Source: Viola odorata
Taxonomy: Eukaryota; Streptophyta; Magnoliopsida; Malpighiales; Violaceae
Assembly: GCA_963691705.1 (NCBI GenBank)
Contig: OY829539.1
Span: forward strand, 48,830,327 to 48,894,326
Direction of reading: 5' to 3'
Length of the DNA: 64,000 nucleotides
A program made the position numbers and the translations under genes. Of the stretch, positions 1 to 12,000 are shown one piece after another. The number at the start of each line of letters is the position of its first letter. Within the stretch, counting starts at the first letter, position 1. The notes under the pieces were generated by a model. The model worked only from the letters and a program-made list of their open reading frames with translations, was not told the origin of the DNA and searched no databases.

Positions 1-1
1 C

Positions 2-211
2 TATGAAGATGAGGAACTGGCTATAACTACAATGGAGGCATATGGGAGGACTATCAACCATCTCACTCTCTCAATTACTCATATGAAGCAAAAAAGATAG
101 GTGTTGAACCTGGCTCTTAACAGTGTGAGGGTTGCTGCTGCTGAAGTCAACTCCTTTGGAAATGTCATTCCAGGCATCCCAACCACCTACAATGCATCTG
201 ACTCTGAGTAG
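2..211 (+). other. Possible 3' end of an unrecognised coding region
   Basis: At the left edge a plus frame runs open from base 2 to a TAG near base 100. A second frame is open from about 103 to TAG at 209-211 and gives a hydrophilic peptide ending YNASDSE. A shift between frames 2 and 1 would join them into one C-terminal tail, but no family is recognisable and the gene lies outside the window. Base 212 onward is AT-rich. It could equally be a decayed fragment. Confidence 0.25.
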
Positions 212-399
212 TTAGGGTCTATGTAAAATATCTCCTCCTTCCTCCTTGACATACACTACTAGTTCTCTATGTAATTGGAATGGATAATAAAGATAATGCA
301 GTTTCTTTTTCCTATTATTTCTCATGTTCTTTCTCCTTAAATTGTCTAGAATTTTCAGTCAGTATTAAACAAGTTCAGGCTAAGGAAATATGTAGAGAG

Positions 400-660
400 C
401 CAATCCAGTGCCAAACTGAAAGAAATTTGAAACCAAAACCTAAACCAAATTGAAACCAAAACAGAAATAAACTGAAACAAAATTGAAATCAAATCAGAAA
501 ACAAATTGAATCCAAGCCAGTGCCAAACTGAAACAAAATTGAAATCAAAACAGAAAATAAATTCAAACCAAGCCAGTGCCAAACCTAAACAAAATTGAAA
601 TCAAAACAGGAACGAAAATGAAACCAAACGGAAACCAATCTGAATCCAAACAGAAACCAA
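400..660. repeat. Degenerate minisatellite, about 56 bp period
   Basis: A block of loosely repeated A-rich sequence. CCAAGCCAGTGCCAAAC recurs at 512 and 568, a 56 bp period, with a weaker copy near 401. Between them are variants of CAAAATTGAAATCAAAACAG. The array decays towards 660. The open minus frame across it is an aromatic-rich translation of the repeat, not a protein. The rest of 212-867 holds nothing recognisable. Confidence 0.65.
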
Positions 661-1038
661 ATATACACAAAAGGGTTACTAAACTGGACCCAAAATGAAC
701 ACATCCAGACAACAGAGATCTCTCAAATGAACTGTATCACAAACCATTGATGAAACAGAGATACTAATTGAAACCAAATATAGTCATTATCTACACAAAA
801 TTACAAACAATATGGCAATACATAACATCCAGACAACATAGATGTTTCATTACAAAATCAGATACCATTGATTGAATTAAGACTTAAACCAAACTACCAA
901 TACATATTGCTGAAATGGAGTTTTACATTCATTTCAGTGACATATGTTGATTTCAACTGCAACGTACATTCATCCTATATACATCCACATGACAATCAAC
1001 TTGATCAACCAAGCAACAACACTATAATTATGGCTAGA

Positions 1039-1578
1039 TCAATAGAAAGATGAAAGTAAGAGACGCAACATCTCAATGAAGTCTGCTTCGCGGCTAGGGT
1101 CTGTCAATCGAAACATACCTACAATAGGGAGTTTGTTGAGGTCGAAACCTCTTTCAATTTTCTTCTTACCAGCCAATTCCTTCTCCTCATTACATGGTTC
1201 GTTCAGGTCAAAGTCATGAATAACGTTACTCAGTGAATCAGTTACCCTGGATTTCACCCTCCTAAAATCAACGATTGCCTCCAATATCTTGTCGGAACGC
1301 TCCGAACCCATTTCATTTTCATCACAGTATGTGTCCTGCACTATTGTCTCTATGACCTCGCTGGAATCAGCCACGATTGAGGCTATATCCACATTTTCCA
1401 CTTGCTCATCGGCGGATTCTTCTTTGATTGCTTCCATAACACCGCTATTTTTATCAAACACAGCATTTGCGGCCTCTTCTCCGTTTGCAATTGAATCAGG
1501 AACAAACATATTCATCGAATCATCGAGTTCGATGATGGAGTCGTCTTGTGAATCAAACCAATAATCGATGCTTTCCAT
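1039..1578 (-). CDS. Acidic protein with two DLN-type EAR-like motifs, family unknown
   Basis: A 179-codon minus ORF starts with ATG at 1578 (MESIDYWFDSQDD) and ends at 1039. The N-terminal two thirds is strongly acidic with no recognised fold. The C-terminal third has DFDLNEPCNEE and GFDLNKLP, both resembling the DLNxxP class of EAR repression motif, separated by a short lysine-rich stretch that could be a nuclear localisation signal. The end is hydrophobic (FIEMLRLLLSS). EAR motifs in plants recruit TOPLESS co-repressors, so a nuclear repressor role is possible, but this rests on short motifs only. No DNA-binding domain is visible. It may be an exon of a larger gene. Confidence 0.45.
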   Translation of the reverse strand: MESIDYWFDSQDDSIIELDDSMNMFVPDSIANGEEAANAVFDKNSGVMEAIKEESADEQVENVDIASIVADSSEVIETIVQDTYCDENEMGSERSDKILEAIVDFRRVKSRVTDSLSNVIHDFDLNEPCNEEKELAGKKKIERGFDLNKLPIVGMFRLTDPSREADFIEMLRLLLSSFY

Positions 1579-2222
1579 GATGGCTGGCGAAGAAAATTGA
1601 AATCCCTAATTCTATGATGGAGGAAAGAGTAAACAGAAGAAAATTTGAAAACAGTCGAAAAAAGGAAAAAAGGAAGTAAACCCAAATAGTCATTTCCCAC
1701 CAAATTGAAGTACCAATTTTCAATTTCCCTCCAAATGATTCAAAAAATTCGATGGATTTGGCTGAGAAAGGAGAGAGACTTGATGGTGGGAGAGGAAAAT
1801 GGGACTCGCGCATTGCAGTTGCTTTCAAGGGCAATGGGGTCAGATTTATGCAAGAAATGTGTGGGAATGCGAGAACGACATTATTTTCCCACACAAAGAC
1901 AAACCGTAGATTACAAGATGTAATCTATCACTCAATCTTTCTTTTATTCTTATGCAATATTCAGACAAGGATGATTATATGTTTGAATCATGTATACAAA
2001 TGTAATTAATTTGTTTTTTTCTCTATACTCGTCAATTTAAACTTGACATATCGGCATGCTGGCATAACACTTGTTTTTGGCCTATCAGCATCGAACCTGC
2101 CCCCACCACACCATTACCCCTCATTCGACGGCCCCGTACTAGCGAACAAAATCTAATTATTAAAGTAATTCAATTATTTCAATCTCCTTCACCACACCCA
2201 CATCCCAATCCAGTTATTTAAT
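1579..2222. other. Intergenic, no gene seen
   Basis: Low-complexity AT-rich sequence between the two short minus ORFs. It would contain the promoter and 5' leader of the 1039-1578 ORF if that is a gene. Short ORFs on both strands overlap here with no family signature or sensible codon pattern. Confidence 0.5.
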
Positions 2223-2438
2223 CTATTTTTTTGTTTTAAAACTAAAACTTATCCCTTCCACATTCATATAGCGTATTCCCAAACTCAAATCGACAACACC
2301 GACACATTCATCGGCGTCGATTGGTTTATCTTCCTCCCCGCAGTCGGCATCGACGATGAATACTCCATCTCCGGTAGCGGTCTCAGTAACAATGGAATTG
2401 CCTTGGTCGTGGTCGTAGCTAGTCGACGGAATCGACAT
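2223..2438 (-). CDS. Short hypothetical protein, 71 codons, EAR-like DLSLGI
   Basis: A minus frame from ATG at 2438 (MSIPSTSYDHDQGN) to a stop at 2223. The frame stays open upstream to about 2510 but without an ATG, so 2438 is the first usable start. The peptide is acidic and contains VVDLSLGIRY, which resembles an LxLxL-type EAR motif. Together with the DLN motifs in the minus ORF at 1039-1578 it might be part of the same or a related gene, but no splice path joining them is convincing. It could also be chance. Confidence 0.25.
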   Translation of the reverse strand: MSIPSTSYDHDQGNSIVTETATGDGVFIVDADCGEEDKPIDADECVGVVDLSLGIRYMNVEGISFSFKTKK

Positions 2439-2713
2439 TTTTCGGTATGGAACGGGTTCCGGCTGCGCCGCTAGAATACCAGATCTTACAACAAGCAAAT
2501 TACCAAACAAGACATGGAATTGGATCTCTTTTTCTTTATGATTGGATTAATTGGATTTCTTAATTTGATTGAACCAAGGAAAATGTTTTTCAATTTAATA
2601 TTACAGATGGAGAAATAGAGGGAGGAAGAAAAGTGGACTTTGGGTTGAGGAGGAAGACCAAGGAAAAAAAGTAAAAGAAAAGAGAAAGGGAGTTTAGAGT
2701 TGGAAAAGATAAA

Positions 2714-4004
2714 GGGTTGTTTACTTATCCAAATTTTCAGAAAACTAGAGATATTTTAAAAAACGTGTTCACGTAATTGCTTTTTTCAAAATGGAAAATT
2801 CTCAAAAAATTCTTCAGTTTTCTAAATTTTCTAAATTTTCACTGAAAATTAGAAACGTCCAAAATGGAGTTTTTCAAATTTTCCAAAACCAATTTTCCCA
2901 AAAAAAAAAATTAATCATGCTCATAGTTTTGAATAAGGTTTACTTTTTAAGTGGACAAAAATATTAGATACAAATTGTAAGTAGATAATAAAATGTGACC
3001 AAAGTAAAATAAAGGGACCAATTATACAATTTAATCATGAATATTTTTTACCCACCGTAATGATTTTAGAGAGTACTAGATGGTCCGAAAAAAATGGATC
3101 GATATTTTTATCGATATTGTACAGGAGAGTTAAGAAAGATCCTTATCGTGGATTTTTAGCTCCTTATCGTGGACGGGGAAGGATAACAAGAAAATATGCA
3201 TTGTTTAACTATCGACATTCATCATTGAGAAATGTGATTGAAATGGGTTTTGGCGTCCTGAAGGCTAGATTTCCAATCTTAAAATCCATTCCAAATTATC
3301 CTCTTCGTCGTCAAAGGTAAATACCTCTAGCTTGTTGTGCACTACACTATTTTATTTGAATGGAAGATAGAGTTGATCAACTATTCACAGAATATGGTAA
3401 AGAAGGTATGCAAAATTTTAACGAGGACGAAGCTAATGTGACGCAAGAAGGTATTCAAGTGGATATGTCCTAACAACAACAAATGAATGCGGTTAGAGAA
3501 TATATTGCAAATCAATTATGGGCTAATTATAATATTGTTAGAACACGAAGAAGTAACAAGTTAAATTAAGTCTGCTTTTAAGGTTCATATTTGTAGTATT
3601 CACGTAATGAACAAATAATTCAAGACTATTTTATATGTATTTTATTTTCATGAACAGAATTATTATATTTATATTTGATCTTTAACATGAATAGAATTAA
3701 CATATTTATATATAATCTTTAACAAAATTAAAATGGGCTACCGTTTAGTTTATTAATATGATAAAAAAGAAATAAGTGATAGCATGATTTTTTAATTAAA
3801 ATCAAATTGATTGAACAAAATTAGTAGTTTTCGTTTTTCAAAAAAAGAAGAAATAGTTATTAGGTGAACACAATTTCGAGTTTTCTAAAGATGAAAATTT
3901 TCACATTTAGTACAAAGTAAACACCATATCCAGTTTTCTAATGTTTTCTAAAATCAGAGATATTTTTAAAAAACAAAAACTATTTTCCGTAAGTAAACGC
4001 AACC
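2714..4004. mobile_element. Decayed PIF/Harbinger-type element
   Basis: The ends look like imperfect inverted repeats. The left reads GGGTTGTTTACTTA from 2714 and the right, on the minus strand, reads GGTTGCGTTTACTTA from 4004 inwards. Both continue into related sequence with GAAAAC and AGATATTTTTAAAAAAC blocks. TAA occurs beside both ends, as expected for a 3 bp Harbinger target duplication, though offset by one base on the left. Inside, 3060-3568 holds remnants of the transposase C-terminal part. The catalytic core and the companion Myb-like gene are missing, so the element is non-autonomous. Confidence 0.55.
3060..3568 (+). pseudogene. HARBI1-like (PIF/Harbinger) transposase fragment
   Basis: The frame 3060-3320 contains FNYRHSSLRNVIEMGFGVLKARFPI, the conserved block near the end of the DDE domain of plant HARBI1-like nucleases. 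After a break, 3361-3472 resumes with an acidic linker. The segment from about 3481 reads MNAVREYIANQLWANYN, matching the usual C-terminal tail of PIF transposases. Stops near 3320 and 3472 interrupt it and the N-terminal two thirds is absent. The protein would normally cut and paste the element in the nucleus; this copy cannot. Confidence 0.75.
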
Positions 4005-4049
4005 TAATAGTGGTTAGTTCTGAGTTATTTTCGGGTCGGTTAATTCATC

Positions 4050-4330
4050 GAGCCGACAATTTAATTTCTACACTGACACAATTTTACGAGTATAAAATTT
4101 TAATGAAAATAAAAATGAATATATTGTCCAAATCAATTGAATCATTTCCGCAGGGGATACAAACATATAAAAGAACAAACAACGGACCAATCACTTCAAA
4201 TAGTATAAAACAGTAATTAACTAATGGCAGATATCTATCATTGAAACAGTTTTTTTATAAAAAAATAAAATCATAATTATTAACTATACGATAAAATAAT
4301 ATATTTTAGGCAATCTTAATCATGTAAAGA
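4050..4330. repeat. Local duplication, copy 1 (MITE-free)
   Basis: About 280 bp is repeated at 4430-4920. Shared blocks include AATGAATATATTGTCCAAAT, AACAGTAATTAACTAATGGC and AATAATATATTTTAGGCAAT. This copy has no insertion between GGGATACAAACATATA and the CTTCAAATAGTATAAAACAG block, so it represents the empty site of the MITE present in copy 2. Confidence 0.8.
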
Positions 4331-4429
4331 AAGAAAGAAAGGGAAAACATTAGTCACCGCTGCAGAAAGCGACAACTGAGCTGAGTTATTTTTAGAGGTT
4401 GATTTATTTATGTTTTTTCACACCATATA

Positions 4430-4920
4430 CTTAATGCCAAATTTAATTTCGAGAAGATAAAAAATGAATATATTGTCCAAATCAATTGAATCATTTCCGT
4501 ATGGGATACAAACATATACTCCCTTCGGTCTCCAAAGTATGTCGTTTTAGCTTTTGTTTTTACTGTTTCGACACGTATTTTAAAACAGTCGGCAGACAAA
4601 TTATTTGAGACAATTTTGCCCCTAATTTTTTCTGAGAAGTACGTTAGGGATTAACGTACGTTAGAAAAAAAGTACGGATTTTTTTGGGGTCAAATAGTGA
4701 GTCATCCAACCTCCTCAATATGCGTTCCCTACTGAATATTGGGATGCGAGGAAGACATACTTTGGAGACTGGAGGGAGTAAATATCACTTTCAAATAGTA
4801 TAAAACAGTAATTAACTAATGGCAGATATCTATCATTGAAACAGTTTTTTCTTATAAAAAAAGAAAATCATAATTATTAACTACATAAAATAATATATTT
4901 TAGGCAATCTTAATCACAAA
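4430..4920. repeat. Local duplication, copy 2 (carries MITE)
   Basis: The second copy of the segment at 4050-4330, expanded by a 260 bp Stowaway-like MITE at 4519-4778. Outside the MITE the two copies are closely similar with small indels, so the duplication is older than, or coincident with, the MITE insertion. Confidence 0.8.
4519..4778. mobile_element. Stowaway-like MITE, 260 bp, with TA target duplication
   Basis: The left end CTCCCTTCGGTCTCCAAAGT and the inverted right end CTCCCTCCAGTCTCCAAAGT match at all but two positions, and the match continues about five bases inwards. TA dinucleotides flank both ends (4517-4518 and 4779-4780). The CTCCCTCCG-type terminus with TA duplication is characteristic of Stowaway (Tc1/mariner-related) MITEs. 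There is no coding capacity. Confidence 0.9.
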
Positions 4921-5971
4921 GAAAGAGAATTATTAAAGGGTGATGCCTTTATAATCTATCAGAATTCAGATCATTCATCAAAATATAGTTTAATCGTTAC
5001 TGAAACAGACCATCCTGGCAATTCATTATTTTCTTATTCATAGATTGAACACGAAGCATGACATTATAGCCAACCCGTTACCAACATGGCAACATCCATC
5101 TCGGGAACATTTACAATTATTGGAAACGCATCTCAAAAATTATTACAGGAGAATTATTCTCCCTGCTATGATCAGAAAGAAAGAGGGAAAAAGTAGAAAA
5201 TTCTCTTTAAAAAATACTAACAAACGGCATCTACGAAGAAATAATCTAAGCTTGGGCATCTTCCACCAAAAAGAGTTTGGATAAAGTACCTGCAATACAC
5301 TCTTTTTATCTTTTTCCTTGAAAAGAAAATAATATAAGGACACGCTTAGCACAAAAACACTAATCTGAAATAAATATTTACTCACCCATATTTGCAAGAC
5401 ATCTCTCCCTCACTCTCAGAAATAGGTTGGGAGGATCTATTCACAAGACCACATTTACATATATACAATCACATCTCTATGCTACTATGAAGCTCACAGA
5501 TTTTCTCGCTCTAACTAAAACTAGCATCTCGTCAACTAAATATCAGCGAATGTCATCATTCGCGTTTTTCCTTTTTCTGGAAACAGGAGGCCAGTCAACT
5601 TGTCAATTTATGATCTATTCACCAACAGGGTAACAATTTTTGGCTTTAGATTCCCATAACACCACATCTTTGGAATTGCATCGTAATGCATAGACAAGAA
5701 ACTAGAAGCTCCTGATGTGCATTGAGAACCAACGAGATGTACAGGTTGGCTACTGCCACTATGGCTATGGGATGCGTTCATCACTGACCGGCAGCATTCT
5801 TATGTCATCAATCTCAATGGGACCAATTCTTTGTTCATAGCAATCCACAATCTCACTCTGATTGAATAAAGTCAGATGGCATAAAGGTCGATTTGCTTAC
5901 CTACATCTGAGTAGTACTCACTCGCTGTAGTTGAGATATCCGCCAGATCGCATAAAGGCCCATTCCACTGC
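4921..5971. other. Intergenic / 3' flank of GCP6
   Basis: No gene is supported. Short ORFs near 5045-5284 and 5427-5633 have no family signature and sit beyond the GCP6 stop. The part next to 5971 should be the GCP6 3' UTR and contains a diverged duplicate of the gene's terminal coding sequence. Confidence 0.5.
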
Positions 5972-6017
5972 CTACGTCTGAAACTCTGAATAGAACTCGT
6001 TGTAGTTGAGATATCCC
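5873..6017. repeat. Two-copy tandem repeat (about 71 bp) spanning the GCP6 stop codon
   Basis: Unit 1 (5873-5943) and unit 2 (5944-about 6017) share CAGATsGCATAAAGG, a CCTACrTCTGA block and TGTAGTTGAGATATCC at the same relative places. Unit 2 contains the last GCP6 codons and the stop at 5972-5974. Unit 1 lies in the 3' UTR, so the terminal coding sequence was duplicated and the outer copy became untranslated. Confidence 0.75.
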
Positions 6018-9000
6018 CAAAAACAAGAAAGCCCAAACTCTCCATGCTTAGGAGACTTGAGATAACACAGGTGCAGTTGTTTCAGGTTTTCGTCAAATTT
6101 TTGCTTAATGGCAAGCACCTGTACAAGCGATTCACTCAGTAAATTAATGCTATATACTGAAATCTGATACAAGGAACCATTTAAAAAATACATGTTCAGG
6201 TTGTCTAGTGTAATTGCTTACTTCAGGGAAAAACTTACAGTGAGTGATAAATGCTTTGACTTTGACCACTATATGATGTGGGTTACAACATGCAGATAAT
6301 TCAAGCAAACACCAGCAAGGCATCGTAATAGATATGGTGTACAAAACTACCAAAGCTTCCATGTAAAACTAGGAAGCGCTTCATTTCATGCAAAACTAAA
6401 TAAAGATGGGTGATAGTTCGTTTAGCTGGTAAAGCCATTCCTTTCTCACAACTGACTTGGAACTGAGTCTCTACCAATTGGGGTAGGTTAGCACCCACAG
6501 CTAGGAAAGGTGAACTCCCATTGTGTAACTTAAGGCCCAGGGAGGAGAATGACACCCTATGGTAAGAATGTTATACTGAAATACTGATATGTTCATCTCT
6601 TTCTCCACACAAAAATAGTCTTTCTTGAAAAAGAAAATCCCTTTCTAATGGTGGGATGGTAGGGCGGGGGGGTGAGATTACCAGCTAAACTTAAAAGTCA
6701 TTGTAGTTCGTCACTTCTAGCAGTGTGACATTTTTAACTAATATGTAAAGTTGTTTCAGTGCATGTGTTTTAGATTTATGATTTTCTTAATACGACTCTT
6801 AATCAGATATATGAATTAAGAGTAATGACTATCCTCCAGTACAATAACAGGGACAAAATAAAACAACTGTAATGAATAAAGCCTGTAATACTGACACAAT
6901 TCCATGCCAAAGATGTATAACAAGATTCTGACAACAGGACCATTATCATTATTAGCTAATACTCATTAAAGTCCAAGAGGCTGATGCCAAACCAGGATCG
7001 TTACTTAAACTGCACATTAGCAGTCATTTTTCTTAAACAAACAAATAAGCAAATAGCTCAGACTCAGATGTATGTCTTCTTTTTTGGAATGAGAGATGTA
7101 TGACTTTTGTTAATATAGCTTTTGATCAAGCACATAAGAAATAGTAAATGTTTGATATTGGGAGGTCCAACAACTGAGACATCTTATGAAGCACATCCAC
7201 ATTCACGACTATATGTCTACAATAGGTGTCATCCGTCGTTATGAAGGAAGGAAGTGTGCACAGAAGGGATTTAAGGCAAGAGTCGTGAGAACTAAGAAGT
7301 ACCTGTGACTTGTTGATTCTAGAAAGTTTACCCAGTAAGTCCCCATCAGCCAATCCTGAGTCCCACCCGCCACCAGTAAGACAATATTGAAAGTCGAAAG
7401 CGCATTGCAAAATTTGTTGGATGATGCTTGTTACTGTCCGTGTTTCATCAGAAAGAAAACATCTGTGAAGTTTACATTCTTAGTTAACTAGTAATTGTCT
7501 TTCCTTCAAAAGAATCAAACATAATAAAGAGCTCAACTTACATGCGCAGCGAATCACTTAGATATGCCATGTGAACTGACTCAAGATCCATCATGTCCCT
7601 GACCTACAAAAACAAAACGACATTCAGGAAAAATAGATCCAAACACCTTCCATCCTCTTTACTTAGTTGGAGTTGTGGAATGAGGAGATACTGCCAGTCA
7701 TAAGCAAAGAGGAAAAAAGCAACAATGAGATTTACAAGATGCACTACAACACACTGATGGCTCCCTCCATCAATAAACAAAATTTATATTATGGCAGAGA
7801 AATTTCCATTGGCCACTTTCTGCTTCTTATTGAAGTAGACCACTCTAATCAGAAGTATCTCAACTCATTTACGATTTATCGCCACAAATAGACAAGACTA
7901 CATCTGGTATTAGACAGATATGAAAAGGGCTTATAATTTATGATTGTTAACATAAGAATCTCATTGTATGGATCAAAACAAATATAATCCCAAGGTAAGC
8001 TTTCAAAGTATAGTTGTATACACAAATGTGATAATCAACTCATGTTTGCATGGCCAAAGTAAATAGATAAAAGTTATCACGAAGGTGATGGCAGGCATAC
8101 ATTAGACTGAACTTGTAGTTAAACATAATAAAATTGCACTCCATATTCACATACCAGATTCAACTACCATGAAAAGCAATAGGAGTAATAAAGCAAACAC
8201 CAAATAGAATTCTAGTCAAAGAAAACTGCACACTGAAAGAAATCAAGGGTGAAATGCAAGCTGTTCCAAACCTTATACTTTAGAGAGTGAAGAAACCTGC
8301 ACCAAGAAACATGAGATAACTGTGACTGCACGTACTGTTGCAACGCACAAACAAAATGATTAACCTGGTGCCTGTCAGGAACAGAGATTTGTCACACGAT
8401 TAAGAGTCCCAAATAAAAATCAGCTCAAATGAAACACAAACATAATGACCTTTATATTAACAATCAAGCTATCACAGCAGAGGTTATAACTAATGCACAT
8501 ATCTGAGTTCTATAGTTCACTACAATAACAGTAACCCCAGAACCTAAGCATCAAGGGTCAAAGCTTTTGGAATAAATTCATGCTCTGTTTCCTAAAATGT
8601 TTACTATATGTGTTCACCATCCAAGCTAAGAGAACAGATAATTCAAAAGCCCATATTCAGGAGGGAAATTTATTTGCTCTTGAAGCAGTACGAAGGATGC
8701 CATATGACAAGGAAAATAAATGTGACAAAAGTTGCATATGAAAAGAAAACCATCATGCATACCTAGTTGTTAGCAATATCTTAAGATGAGCCACTTCCTG
8801 TTTATATGTTGTTGAATGATGCTTTTGACTAATCAAGTCCATGATGCCCTGTAAGAAGCACATACTTTAAGACAAGATAAAGCAACTTAAACCCCTATTA
8901 ACTTAAAGAATTTAAAAACCAAGATCCAAGTAACTCTAATAAAATTAAATCTAATTTCAACAATTTTATTTTGAAATTGCTCCAACTTCTGAAGTGCCAG

Positions 9001-12000
9001 AAACTTTAAACTAGCATGATTTCACTTCAAAAAGAAACCCACATTTTGAAACTGATATTTAAAATCACAATCCCCAAACAATAAAAACAAGGAGAATCTA
9101 TCCATCAGTCTGTACTAATACATAAATTGAGGACAATGCCATGTCAACAATCTTTTACCATCAGGAGTTTGGTAGGTCTTTGGTACCCATTTCATAACTT
9201 TACTGAGTAACAGTGAAAAGTCACATGATAGAAGCCTCAAAAAAGCTCAAAAATTAAAGGCTGTAATTTATAATTTGCAAGGATTCTTTTTCCACATTTG
9301 TTACCCGGGGGATTAACAGAGAAGTACAGTATCTTTTGTCACCCAGTTTAGTCAGAGAGGACTTCTCAAGAACAATTGCTGAGGTGATATACTCAAAATC
9401 CTTTACTCTTTTCATCTCCCCTGAATATTCTCTCTCTAAGCAATTTCTAACATACTACTGTTTTGTAAGTATGTACAGACTATGCAGATCTATTTAATCT
9501 TTTAACAAGTTATAGTTTTCTATTATAGTACTCAGATAAAAGAGAGCAGCAGTTGCTGTCGCTAACCAAACTACTACACGGTCCCTACTTAACTTAGAAG
9601 AATAACTACAATTAGGGGTATCAATCAGTCAATTGGTTCTCCAAGGGAACAGAATTCCCCACCAAAATCTCCATACAAAACAGAACAAAAGTATTCTACT
9701 GGTCCACATGAAAAAAGAAACTGTTGTTTATACCTTCAACGAGCACCATGTATCGGTCAATGAGAAACCAGCAAGCTTCAATTGTATCAAAAAACTGAAT
9801 ATTTCAGAGTATGTCTTCAATGCTGGGGGAGTCAAAACAATACTCACAGGCCAGTCCACTCTATAACCCAAACCCAAAAAATCAAAGGAATGGACTCCTG
9901 CAAAATTGAAAGGATCAGAATTAAAATAAAAGCAAACAAATAAAGAAAATAATGCATAAAAAATACTAGCAGGAAAGAAAAGAAAATAATATAATGGCAA
10001 GGCTAGATCAAATCCAGAGGAGGATAATAAAAGCATCTATTGAAACTTAAGGTGCAAAGGCATGCCAAACTTTCAGAAACAAGGATGAGGCAAAAAACAA
10101 GGTACTTGCCTCCTTAACAATGGAAGTCTCTAGAGAAAGCAAACCACTTATTTCAGGCATATAAAGATCAGAATCTACCAGGGATGAAATTAGGGCTTAC
10201 AAAAGAAAAGCGTCCCACGTTTTTTAAGTTGAAAGGACGGTGTTCTGCATTGAGTTTAGTTAGATACGGTCAAGGAATTATGTTAACCAAAGTCAGTTTG
10301 GCCATGCTAGCATGGGCAGGAAAGCTGCCAGTAGGCAAGAAAAAATGGTGTTATGCGACATGTGCTGTTAAGCAACAGGAGAATGGTCTTCAGATTGGCA
10401 AAACTCACAGGTGTCAATTCTCTAGGCATATTTATCACTCTGAAAATATCAAACACCCATTTTAGGGTATTGTTACCAATTGAAATTGCAATCATGTCTT
10501 TCATTATTCTTCATCTTAAATGAAAAGAAAACTCAATCAAACTAATATGGAACAATTAAACAGTAATTTATACATCTGACAACCTAATGAAAAGGGGTTT
10601 GTTCATAACAGCCATAAAGAGCACATGTGCACTTTGGATGTGAGAATGCAAATTTATTAGCAGTGAAAAAAGGAACTAGTCATTTCTTAAACAAACAAGT
10701 TCCTGTTCATGAGATTTTTGCACCTCCTCAGCTTGCAAAACTAACACAATGCAAAGGCTACTCGTACTTTGATGACCTCATAGAGAGTGCTGTGTCAATG
10801 TAATCAAATTCCTAAATCATAGCATGTTTTCTGTATTTTAACGATTCACAGTACTATGACAGGAATCTCAAAGCAAAAACATTTACCCATTGCAGATGCT
10901 GAAAGAGGCACTTTTCCGTTCCCTTTTCTGTACACATATAACCTATTCTTATTAGGGTCTCGTTCACATGAAGATCTCTGAAGTGACAATTCAAGAAACC
11001 CTTGAATTTCTGAAACTCTCTGGTCTGCCTCTGCACCATACCATCTCTGCAGTTTTAAGATATATATGTATATTATAAAAAAAATGAAATGGATTCAGAA
11101 GGACTGATTTATTGAATCAAATCATTGCAAAACATAACAAATGATTGAGAAAGAATTACATGATGCCAAACAGCCATGATAAACAAATCTGCCCAGTCAG
11201 CTGATTCCATGAAGTAGTAACGCCGCAGTGCCAGCAGATGTTCTTCCAAATCAAACCCTTTTTCGAGCAGCTTAATTACAAGCTTACTGACATAATCATA
11301 CCTAGCATTGTTAAGGGAAATCATAGCTTCAAACAAAGCATTAAATAAAAAAAACAAATTAGAAAGTTGATAAGGGAAGTATATCAGCAACCAAAAACCC
11401 ACAACCAATAATAAAAGTGATAAGGTAAGGCTACAATCAAGTAATATGATATGAGAGTAGTATTTCCTTTACATCTAGGGAACATATATAAAGACAAATA
11501 TCCCAAGGATTCGATAAGGAAAAAACACACAAATAAAAGGATACTGGAGTAAGATTTCCTGCACCAGACATTTGTCGATGACAAAGTCAAGTGGAACTTC
11601 AAAAATGCCTGACAAGCTCTCCCTTTGATCTTCAATTCTTTTATTTCCAGTGTAACTAAAACTTCCAAGCTGACTCTTCCAACTACTCCCACCACAAAAT
11701 TCAGCGGAAACAACAGCCTCATGGTGACGTTCATTCAAACCCGATAGTGAATCAAGACAAGATGGTCTTTCATTATCAACCAAAGCATCTCCCCTGTTAC
11801 AAACTTGTTCAGCTTTCTCATGGTTGGCATATGCAGTCATGTACAATGGAACCTGGGACTCAAATTTACTGCATGAATTAGGAGCTGGCTTTTCTACTGA
11901 TACCATAAATGGGACTTCTACTTTTGAAAAGTCAAAGTATGGCAAAGATAGCTCATAATCTGTGCTGGATCTCTTTACCGGCTTGCTTAAGCCTGAATTT

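Noticed and set aside
400..660. CRISPR-like regular spacing of a repeated motif
   Set aside because: Repeats are degenerate, A-rich and contiguous without unique spacers, and the genome is a plant's; it is a minisatellite.
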